64,000 bases of DNA from JBGPHT01 sp041484525 (GTDB lineage Bacteria; Acidobacteriota; Terriglobia; Bryobacterales; Bryobacteraceae). Location of the stretch: NCBI GenBank assembly GCA_041484525.1, contig JBGPHT010000012.1:1-64000 (forward strand). Reading direction: 5' to 3'. The notes beneath the pieces were generated by a model. That model was not told where the DNA came from and did no database searches. It saw nothing but the letters and a program-made list of their open reading frames with translations. The translations under genes were made by a program, and so were the position numbers. Of this stretch, positions 41,449 to 47,719 are shown in pieces; position 1 is the stretch's first letter, and every line of letters starts with the position of its first letter.

Positions 41449-42705
41449 TCACGCTGCCGGCGGCTCAACTTCGCGCAGCCGCCGTTCGAGAAAGCGGCGC
41501 TCGCTGTCGTTGGTGACCAGCGCCAGGGCTCGCACGTAGCTTTTCGCCGCTTCAACCGGGGACCCCATGCGGCGCAGCAGGTCGGCACGTGCAGCATGCA
41601 GTAAATGATAGCCGTCGAGATCGCCGGCATCGTCGAGCGCATCGATGAGCGCGAGGGCCGGTTGCGGGCCGCGCACCATGGCGACCGCCACGGCCCGGTT
41701 CAGCGACACGATGGGAGAGGGTTGCAGGCGCTCGAGAAGATCGTAGAGGCGTAAGATCTGAGGCCAGTCCGTATCTTCGGCGCACGCCGCCTGGCAATGC
41801 AGGGCGGCAATCGCAGCCTGCACCGCGAACGGTCCGGGTCCGCCGCGGAGAGCCTCCTCGACCAATGGCAGCGCCTCCGCGATCTGTCGTCGATCCCAGC
41901 GGCGGCGGTCCTGCTCCTCGAGAACCACGATGTCGCCCGCCTGGTCGAGGCGGGCATCGCGCCGTGCGTCTTGCAGCAGCATGAGGGCGAGGAGAGCGGT
42001 GACCTCCGCGGGAGGCTGCGGCCCGGTCAACGTCTTGACCAGGCGGCCCAGGCGGATGGCCTCGGCGCAAAGGTCGGTCCTTACCAGCGGGCCGCCGCGA
42101 GTCGCCGCATAGCCTTCGTTGAAGACGAGATAAATCACTGTCAGCACGGCGTCGAGGCGCTCCACCATGTCTTGCGTCTCGGGCATGACGTAGGGAATGC
42201 CGGCGGCGCGAATCTTGCGCTTGGCGCGTACCAGCCTCTGCGCCATAGTGACCGGAGGCACCAGAAACGCGCGTGCAATCTCGTCCGTCTCGAGGCCGCC
42301 AAGGGTGCGGAGAGTCAGCGCCACTTGCGCCTCCAGCGCCAGCGCCGGGTGGCAACAAGTGAAGATCAGGCGAAGGCGATCGTCGGGAATTTCGTTGCTG
42401 TCGTAATCGGGCTCCTGGATGGCGGGGACCAGGCCGCTGGCGGCATACCATTCCAGTTTTTCCTGCGACCGCGCCTGGTGCCGGATGCGGTCGATGGCCT
42501 TGTGCCGGGCCGTCTGGATGATCCAGGCGCGCGGGAACTTGGGAACTCCGGAGGTCCGCCATTGGACCACGGCGACCGCGAAGGCTTCCTGCGCCGACTC
42601 TTCCGCCAGGTCGAAATCGCCGACGAGACGGATCAGTGTGGCGACGATCCGGCCCCAATCGGAGCGATAGACTTCTTCAACGGCAGTGGCGGCATCCGGA
42701 GGCAT
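41449..42705 (-). CDS. ECF42-type RNA polymerase sigma factor with long C-terminal extension
   Basis: A 418-residue sigma factor. Region 2 ('YRSDWGRIVATLIRLVGDFD', 'FPRAWIIQTARHKAIDRIRH') and region 4 ('LGGLETDEIARAFLVPPVTM', 'AQRLVRAKRKIRAA') occupy residues 1-180. The following 230 residues form the helical, TPR-like C-terminal domain (DUF6596) typical of the ECF42 group, which carries no anti-sigma factor gene. ECF42 genes are generally linked to DGPF/YCII genes, as here (42783 and 46867). Both of those are preceded by TGTCGA-N17-CGAC, the promoter described for the group. Its own upstream strand lacks that motif. Confidence 0.92.
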   Translation of the reverse strand: MPPDAATAVEEVYRSDWGRIVATLIRLVGDFDLAEESAQEAFAVAVVQWRTSGVPKFPRAWIIQTARHKAIDRIRHQARSQEKLEWYAASGLVPAIQEPDYDSNEIPDDRLRLIFTCCHPALALEAQVALTLRTLGGLETDEIARAFLVPPVTMAQRLVRAKRKIRAAGIPYVMPETQDMVERLDAVLTVIYLVFNEGYAATRGGPLVRTDLCAEAIRLGRLVKTLTGPQPPAEVTALLALMLLQDARRDARLDQAGDIVVLEEQDRRRWDRRQIAEALPLVEEALRGGPGPFAVQAAIAALHCQAACAEDTDWPQILRLYDLLERLQPSPIVSLNRAVAVAMVRGPQPALALIDALDDAGDLDGYHLLHAARADLLRRMGSPVEAAKSYVRALALVTNDSERRFLERRLREVEPPAA

Positions 42706-42735
42706 ACCTGGATTGTAAATATTCTTTCGCCGAAG

Positions 42736-42762
42736 TGTCGATCCGGACGCCCGCCGTTCGAC
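42736..42762 (+). promoter_or_regulatory. ECF42-type promoter of the first DGPF operon
   Basis: TGTCGA (42736-42741), 17-base spacer, CGAC (42759-42762), then 20 bases to the GTG start. The -35/-10 words agree with those reported for ECF42 sigma factors (TGTCGA and CGA followed by C or T). The match extends to TGTCGATCC and GTTCGAC, identical with the second site at 46910-46936. Confidence 0.82.
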
Positions 42763-42782
42763 CTAATGATGGAGGCACACAA

Positions 42783-43139
42783 GTGAAATACATGCTGCTG
42801 ATTTACATGGACGAGCAGGCCATGGACGAGGCCGAGCGGGAGCATTGTTATAGGGAATCGACCCAGCTCACGCACGAGCTCAAGGCGAACGGCCAGTACT
42901 TGGGAGCCTCCCCGCTGCAGCCTGTGTCGACAGCGACCAGTGTCCGGGTGCGCGATGGCAAACCGCTGGTGACCGATGGTCCGTTCGCGGAGACGCGCGA
43001 ACAACTCGGCGGTTATTTTCTAGTCGATGCCAAAAACCTCGACGAGGCGATCGGCATCGCCGGGAGGATTCCGGGGGCACGGGCGGGCACCGTCGAAATC
43101 CGCCCCATGATCGAGCTTCCGGGCCTGCCGGAGGATTAG
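42783..43139 (+). CDS. DGPF/YCII-related protein (ECF42 partner)
   Basis: A 118-residue YCII-like ferredoxin-fold protein containing the diagnostic 'LVTDGPFAETREQLGGYFLV'. The GTG start has GGAGG seven bases upstream. DGPF proteins are the standard companions of ECF42 sigma factors. They resemble the YciI catalytic fold, but no reaction is established for the group. It is the first gene of a six-gene set running to 45689, with an ECF42-type promoter directly upstream. Confidence 0.9.
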   Translation: MKYMLLIYMDEQAMDEAEREHCYRESTQLTHELKANGQYLGASPLQPVSTATSVRVRDGKPLVTDGPFAETREQLGGYFLVDAKNLDEAIGIAGRIPGARAGTVEIRPMIELPGLPED

Positions 43140-43151
43140 GGAGAATCCACA

Positions 43152-43433
43152 ATGACGAAGAATACGATGCAACACTGCGGCGGCGAGCCGCCACGAAAGA
43201 TCATGACCTACACGCTGTGGACGGTTCAGGGATTGCTCGCGCTCCTGCGCATTCAGCCGAACCTGACACCGCTCGCCGCCGCCGGGCTGACGATCGTCAT
43301 GACCGGCGCGACCGTGCTCACTCTGGCGGGCGGCGCGGTCGCGCTTGCGCTGGTCCCGCTGATGGCGGGGCTCCTCTCGGCGTTCGTCGCCTACGGCCGC
43401 TTTGCCAACCAAAGGAGTGCACTATGCAATTGA
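43152..43433 (+). CDS. DoxX-like membrane protein with internal deletion
   Basis: A 93-residue protein. After 'MTYTLWTVQGLLALL', the usual first helix of DoxX_2 proteins, the sequence jumps directly to 'RIQPNLTPLAAAGLTIVMTG' and 'LVPLMAGLLSAFVAYGR', which normally form helices 3 and 4. Roughly 40-50 residues (helix 2 and its loops) appear to be missing in frame, compared with the usual 130-150. A ribosome site (AGGGAGA) is present and the end overlaps the next gene by 10 bases, so it is probably translated. Whether the shortened product folds is open. Confidence 0.65.
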   Translation: MTKNTMQHCGGEPPRKIMTYTLWTVQGLLALLRIQPNLTPLAAAGLTIVMTGATVLTLAGGAVALALVPLMAGLLSAFVAYGRFANQRSALCN

Positions 43434-43837
43434 GTCCTTATCTATCTTTCAACGGACAATGCGAGACAGCTTTCAAGTTCTATGAGCAGTGCCTTGGCGG
43501 CAAAATCGTGACCATGCTTCCCCACGCGGGTACGCCACTGGAGGAGCAAGTCCCAGCCGAATGGCGCAACAAGATCCTTCATGCCAGCCTCGCCGTGGGC
43601 AACACCGTGCTGATGGGCGCTGACGCTCCGCCTGAGCATTTCAAAGGGATAAAAGGCTTCTGCGTGCAAATCGGCATGGAGGACCCGCAGGAGGCGGAAC
43701 GCATCTTTCACGCCTTGGCGGAGAATGGTACGGTGCAGATGCCGATCCAGAAAACTTTCTGGGCCACCCGTTTCGGTATGCTTGTCGATCGATTCGGTAT
43801 TCCGTGGATGATCAACTGTGGGGAGGGAGAGAAATGA
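43424..43837 (+). CDS. VOC-superfamily protein (PhnB/glyoxalase-like)
   Basis: A 137-residue protein starting MQLSPYLSFNGQCETAFKFY, with 'YEQCLGGKIVTMLPHAGTP' and 'FWATRFGMLVDRFGIPWMIN', typical of the PhnB-like/3-demethylubiquinone-like VOC branch. It has vicinal-oxygen-chelate repeats but not the full glyoxalase I metal set. AAAGGAG lies upstream of the ATG. It overlaps the DoxX-like gene before it and the BNR gene after it by ATGA. Confidence 0.88.
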   Translation: MQLSPYLSFNGQCETAFKFYEQCLGGKIVTMLPHAGTPLEEQVPAEWRNKILHASLAVGNTVLMGADAPPEHFKGIKGFCVQIGMEDPQEAERIFHALAENGTVQMPIQKTFWATRFGMLVDRFGIPWMINCGEGEK

Positions 43838-44949
43838 GCAAAGTAAGAGTTCTGGTTGGTACGAAGAAGGGCGCGTTCGTTTTGACATCGGACGGCAAGC
43901 GTGAACAGTGGGATGTCAGCGGCCCTCACTTTGGCGGCTGGGAGATTTACCATCTGAAGGGTTCGCCCGTCGATCCGAATCGTCTTTATGCGTCGCAATC
44001 CAGCGGCTGGTTCGGACAGTTGATCCAGCGTTCGAACGACGGCGGCCAGACGTGGGAGCCCGTGGGCAATAAGTTCGTTTACGAGGGTGACGCCGGCACG
44101 CACCAGTGGTACGACGGCACGCCCCACCCGTGGGAGTTCAAGCGCGTCTGGCATCTGGAGCCATCGCTGACCGATCCGGACACGGTCTACGCCGGGGTGG
44201 AAGACGCCGCCTTGTTCCGGTCGAGCGACGGCGGGCAAACGTGGCAGGAACTCTCCGGGCTGCGTGGCCACGGCTCGGGGCCGCACTGGGCGCCGGGTGC
44301 GGGTGGGATGTGCCTGCACACCATCCTTTTGGATCCGAGCGACCCGGCGCGTATCTTCATCGCCATCTCGGCGGCGGGCGCGTTTCGAAGCGACGACTCC
44401 GGCACGACGTGGCGGCCGATCAACCAGGGACTGAGGTCGGCACACATCCCCGACCCGGCTGCCGAGGTCGGCCATTGCGTTCACCGCATCGCCATGCACC
44501 GGTCGCGCCCGGGCGTGCTGTTCATGCAGAAGCACTGGGACGTCATGCGCACCGACGACGCCGGCGAGTCGTGGCAAGAGGTCAGCGGGAACTTGCCGAC
44601 CGACTTCGGATTCACGATCGACGTTCACGCGCATGAGCCCGAAACCATCTACGTCGTCCCCATCAAGAGCGACTCGGAGCACTATCCACCCGAGGGGAAG
44701 CTGCGCGTGTACCGCAGCCGGTCGGGCGGAAACGAGTGGGAGGCGCTCACGAAAGGCCTGCCGCAAAGCGACTGCTACGTCAACGTGCTGCGCGACGCGA
44801 TGGCGGTCGACTCGCTGGATTCGTGCGGCGTGTATTTCGGCACCACCGGCGGGCAGGTCTACGCATCGGCCGATGCTGGAGACAATTGGGCTCCCATTGT
44901 CCGGGATCTTCCGGCCGTGGTGTCCGTCGAGGTCCAGACGCTGCCATGA
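43834..44949 (+). CDS. BNR/sortilin-type propeller protein, cytoplasmic
   Basis: A 371-residue propeller with repeated Asp-box motifs: 'SNDGGQTWEPV', 'SSDGGQTWQEL', 'SDDSGTTWRPI', 'TDDAGESWQEV' and 'SADAGDNWAPI'. It starts MSKVRVLVGTKKGAFVLTS without a signal peptide, unlike most secreted BNR proteins. No sialidase catalytic Arg/Tyr set is evident. It is joined by ATGA overlaps to the VOC gene before and the MoaD-like gene after. The BNR-MoaD/ThiS pairing is seen in other genomes, though its function is not established. Confidence 0.82.
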   Translation: MSKVRVLVGTKKGAFVLTSDGKREQWDVSGPHFGGWEIYHLKGSPVDPNRLYASQSSGWFGQLIQRSNDGGQTWEPVGNKFVYEGDAGTHQWYDGTPHPWEFKRVWHLEPSLTDPDTVYAGVEDAALFRSSDGGQTWQELSGLRGHGSGPHWAPGAGGMCLHTILLDPSDPARIFIAISAAGAFRSDDSGTTWRPINQGLRSAHIPDPAAEVGHCVHRIAMHRSRPGVLFMQKHWDVMRTDDAGESWQEVSGNLPTDFGFTIDVHAHEPETIYVVPIKSDSEHYPPEGKLRVYRSRSGGNEWEALTKGLPQSDCYVNVLRDAMAVDSLDSCGVYFGTTGGQVYASADAGDNWAPIVRDLPAVVSVEVQTLP

Positions 44950-45242
44950 TCCGGGTGATCCTCCCGGCACATCTGCGGATGCTGGCGCACGTCAACGGCG
45001 AGGTGCAGCTCGAGGTCGAGGGTCCGGCCACACAGCGGTCGGTCCTCGACGCCCTCGAGGCCCGCTATCCAATGTTGCGTGGGACGATCCGCGATCACGT
45101 CACGCAACAGCGCCGGCCATTCGTGAGGTTCTTCGCCTGCGAGCAGGATCTGTCGCACGAACTGCCGGACGCCCCGCTGCCCGACGCGGTCGCGACGGGG
45201 GCGGAGCCCTTTCTGCTCGTGGGGGCCATCGCCGGGGGTTAA
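44946..45242 (+). CDS. MoaD/ThiS-family ubiquitin-like protein ending in Gly-Gly
   Basis: A 98-residue beta-grasp protein: 'MIRVILPAHLRMLAHVNGEV', 'SVLDALEARYPMLRGTIRDH', then 'FFACEQDLSHELPDAPLPDA' and a terminal GAIAGG. A C-terminal Gly-Gly is the site of thiocarboxylation in MoaD/ThiS sulfur carriers. No MoaE, ThiG, ThiF or MoeB partner is nearby, and the gene is translationally locked to the BNR propeller. A dedicated sulfur-carrier or protein-modifier role is possible but unproven. Confidence 0.82.
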   Translation: MIRVILPAHLRMLAHVNGEVQLEVEGPATQRSVLDALEARYPMLRGTIRDHVTQQRRPFVRFFACEQDLSHELPDAPLPDAVATGAEPFLLVGAIAGG

Positions 45243-45287
45243 TGCCATAATGTCCAGCAGGCATCGAAGCCAGCGAGGAGATTTCCG

Positions 45288-45689
45288 GTGAGCCACGACC
45301 CGAAGACTTCCATAGCCCCCATGCTCTCGGTTCGACGCGGCACGAAGGCGATCGAGTTCTATAAGGCGGCGTTCGGCGCCGGCGAACTGTTCCGAATCGA
45401 CAGCGAGACGGGAGCGGTGGTCGCCCGGCTGTCCGTAGGGGCCGCCGAATTTTGGGTGGCTGACGAGTCTCCGGAGCACAAAAACTTCAGCCCCGAGTCT
45501 CTCGGCGGTGGCACGGTGCGGATGGTGATGATCGTAGAAGATCCGGATGCCGCTTTCGACCGCGCCGTCGCCGCCGGAGCCACCGTGGTTTGGCCCGTCA
45601 GCAACCAATATGGTTGGCGCTTAGGACGAATCGTCGATCCGTTCGGACACCACTGGGAAGTCGGCAAGCCCTTGCCGGCGGGCTCTTGA
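45288..45689 (+). CDS. VOC-superfamily protein (glyoxalase/bleomycin-resistance-like)
   Basis: A 133-residue protein beginning at GTG with GAGGAG upstream. 'IAPMLSVRRGTKAIEFYKAA' and 'DAAFDRAVAAGATVVWPVSN', with 'GWRLGRIVDPFGHHWEVGKP', mark the VOC fold of the PhnB type. It is 45 bases after the MoaD-like gene and is probably the last gene of the DGPF operon. It is convergent with the hydrolase gene. Confidence 0.87.
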   Translation: MSHDPKTSIAPMLSVRRGTKAIEFYKAAFGAGELFRIDSETGAVVARLSVGAAEFWVADESPEHKNFSPESLGGGTVRMVMIVEDPDAAFDRAVAAGATVVWPVSNQYGWRLGRIVDPFGHHWEVGKPLPAGS

Positions 45690-45701
45690 GGCGCTTCCAA
45701 G

Positions 45702-46496
45702 TCAGCCGGCGAAGAATTCCACCAACACTGGAGCGAGGGCTTTCGGTTTGACCATGTGGGTCTGACCCTCCAGGGTGCGGAGCTTCGCATTAGGGAGAAC
45801 GTCCGCCAGCCCTCGCATGGCGTGGCGAATCCACGCCGGGCTCTTGCCGCCGTCGACCACCAGCGTGGGCGCCGTGACGGCGTTCCACTGCCCGGCGGGC
45901 AGCGGTTTCCCGCGCTGATTGTCCTGCGTCAGAGCGATGTCGTAAGGAAGTGTGTGCGCAACCGCCTTGAGTTTCGACCACACCGGCATCAATCGCATCA
46001 GGGCGATAAATATGCCAGGAACGCCCACCAACTTCATGAAGAGCTTGACGGCATCGCCGCGTCGATCTGTTGAAATCAGGTGGTTGAGCCGCGGCACGAA
46101 ATCCTGCGGAGTGGGAGAGCGGCTGCCGTCGACGATGAACGGCGCCTCGTACAGCGCCAACTTCTTAATCGCCAGGCCGTGATTCGCCGCCTCGAGGGCC
46201 AGGACCGCACCGGAGGAAATACCGTACACGAACGCCGGCCCGCCTGCCTCGTCGATGAGGGCTTGGATGTCTTCGATTTCACGCTCGACCGCATAGGGCG
46301 CCGTGTTGCCGCTGTCGCCGCGATCCCGGCGATCGTACGTGAACACGGTGAAGTGCGCCGACAGAAGTGCAGCCAGCGGCCCACTCGGCCCCGAGGCTCG
46401 ATAGCAGAGCGCGCCATCCACCAGTATGACCGCCGGTCCGGTACCCGACCGATCGAACGCGATCGGAGTTCCGTCTTTGGAGAGTACTTTTTTCAT
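45702..46496 (-). CDS. Alpha/beta hydrolase
   Basis: A 264-residue hydrolase: the oxyanion region is 'PAVILVDGALCYRASGPSGP', the nucleophile Ser sits in 'VYGISSGAVLALEAA' (GISSG), the acid is probably in 'PTLVVDGGKSP', and the His is in 'LEGQTHMVKPKALAP'. No signal peptide. The ATG overlaps the stop of the DGPF gene (ATGA), so it is the second gene of the second ECF42-type operon. Substrate unknown. Confidence 0.88.
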   Translation of the reverse strand: MKKVLSKDGTPIAFDRSGTGPAVILVDGALCYRASGPSGPLAALLSAHFTVFTYDRRDRGDSGNTAPYAVEREIEDIQALIDEAGGPAFVYGISSGAVLALEAANHGLAIKKLALYEAPFIVDGSRSPTPQDFVPRLNHLISTDRRGDAVKLFMKLVGVPGIFIALMRLMPVWSKLKAVAHTLPYDIALTQDNQRGKPLPAGQWNAVTAPTLVVDGGKSPAWIRHAMRGLADVLPNAKLRTLEGQTHMVKPKALAPVLVEFFAG

Positions 46497-46867
46497 GATC
46501 GCTTCCGCGCGGGGCCGAAATCTTCCGCCTCAAACAACGGGCGAATCTCGATCTCGGCTTCCGAGTCGATGGCTGGCCAGCGCTTGACCCATTCGATCGC
46601 CTCTTCCTTCGACTTCACTTGAATCATTGTGAAGCCTGCGATCAGTTCCTTGGTCTCGGTAAACGGCCCGTCGATCACGGCCGGCTTCCCACCAGAGAAC
46701 TTCACGCGCGCGCCCTTCGAACTTGCCCGCAGCCCCTCGCCCTGGAGCAAGACGCCGGCTTTCAAGAGCTCTTCGTGATAATTCGTCATGGCGGTCAGGA
46801 CCTCCGCGCTCGGGAGGACGCCCGCCTCGGTGTCCTTGTCGGCCTTTCGGATCAGCATGAATCGCAT
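46493..46867 (-). CDS. DGPF/YCII-related protein (second ECF42 partner)
   Basis: A 124-residue YCII-like protein with 'PAVIDGPFTETKELIAGFTM' and the N-terminal 'MRFMLIRKADKDTEAG'. It is clearly divergent from the other DGPF protein at 42783. An ECF42-type promoter lies 43 bases upstream, and the gene is translationally coupled to the alpha/beta hydrolase. Confidence 0.9.
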   Translation of the reverse strand: MRFMLIRKADKDTEAGVLPSAEVLTAMTNYHEELLKAGVLLQGEGLRASSKGARVKFSGGKPAVIDGPFTETKELIAGFTMIQVKSKEEAIEWVKRWPAIDSEAEIEIRPLFEAEDFGPARKRS

Positions 46868-46909
46868 CGTCGTGTCTCCGTTCTGAGTTGAAATCGGTTC
46901 TACTTACAT

Positions 46910-46936
46910 GTCGAACGCGGAGCAGCGGGATCGACA
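46910..46936 (-). promoter_or_regulatory. ECF42-type promoter of the second DGPF operon
   Basis: On the minus strand TGTCGA (46936-46931), 17-base spacer, CGAC (46913-46910). It has the same extended words (TGTCGATCC and GTTCGAC) and the same spacer length as the site at 42736-42762. It precedes the DGPF-hydrolase operon. Confidence 0.82.
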
Positions 46937-46999
46937 GGTTGGCGTACTTTTTTCAAAAGATTTGTTTAGTGTATCAGCGCTAAGCTGGGTGGCAGTGTG

Positions 47000-47719
47000 A
47001 TGCGTATCGTGATCGTATCCGACATCCACGGCAACCGAACCGCTTTTGAGGCAGTCCTGGCGGACCTGCGGCAGACCTCTCCCGACCTGATCCTCCACGG
47101 TGGCGATCTGGCTGACGGTGGATCCAGTCCCGTGGAAATCGTGGACCGGATTCGCGATCTCGGCTGGCAAGGCGTGGTCGGCAATACGGATGAAATGCTT
47201 TTCAGGCCCGAGTCGCTGCAGGAATTTGCGAGTCAATCGCCCAAGCTGCAGCCCCTTTTCGCGGTGATCGAGGAGATGGCAGTGGCGACCCGTGAAGTGT
47301 TAGGAGAAGAGAGGCTCGCCTGGCTGCACGGTCTGCCGCGCAATCAGATTCATGCTCCGATGGCGCTCGTGCACGCCCGTCCCGAGAGTCTCTGGCGCGC
47401 ACCCGCGCCGGAAGCGAGCGATGCCGAGTTGGAGCCGGTCTACGGACCGCTCGGCCAGCCGATCGCCATCTACGCGCACATCCATCGCTGCTACATTCGG
47501 AGCGTTTCCGGAATGATGGTCGCCAACACGGGCAGCGTTGGTCTTCCTTACGACGGCGATCGCCGCGCTGCCTACCTCTTGCTGGATGAGTCCAAGCCAG
47601 CCATCCGGCGCGTGGAGTATGACGTGGATCGGGAACTCAAGGCTCTCTCCGCTTGCGGTCTCCCGCACGCCGATTGGGTTGCGAAGATTCTCGAGAGCGC
47701 GAGTCCGCAGATGCCGTAG
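47000..47719 (+). CDS. Calcineurin-like metallophosphoesterase (YfcE/MJ0936 type)
   Basis: A 239-residue phosphoesterase with the metal motifs in order: 'VSDIHGN' (residues 7-13), 'LHGGDLAD', 'GVVGNTDE', and later 'HARPE' and 'YAHIHRCY'. This matches the small phosphodiesterase branch acting on cyclic nucleotides or model diesters. ATG 47000 is chosen; a GTG at 46997 is the alternative. The 3' end overlaps, on the opposite strand, an extended reading frame of the NHL protein. Confidence 0.88.
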   Translation: MRIVIVSDIHGNRTAFEAVLADLRQTSPDLILHGGDLADGGSSPVEIVDRIRDLGWQGVVGNTDEMLFRPESLQEFASQSPKLQPLFAVIEEMAVATREVLGEERLAWLHGLPRNQIHAPMALVHARPESLWRAPAPEASDAELEPVYGPLGQPIAIYAHIHRCYIRSVSGMMVANTGSVGLPYDGDRRAAYLLLDESKPAIRRVEYDVDRELKALSACGLPHADWVAKILESASPQMP

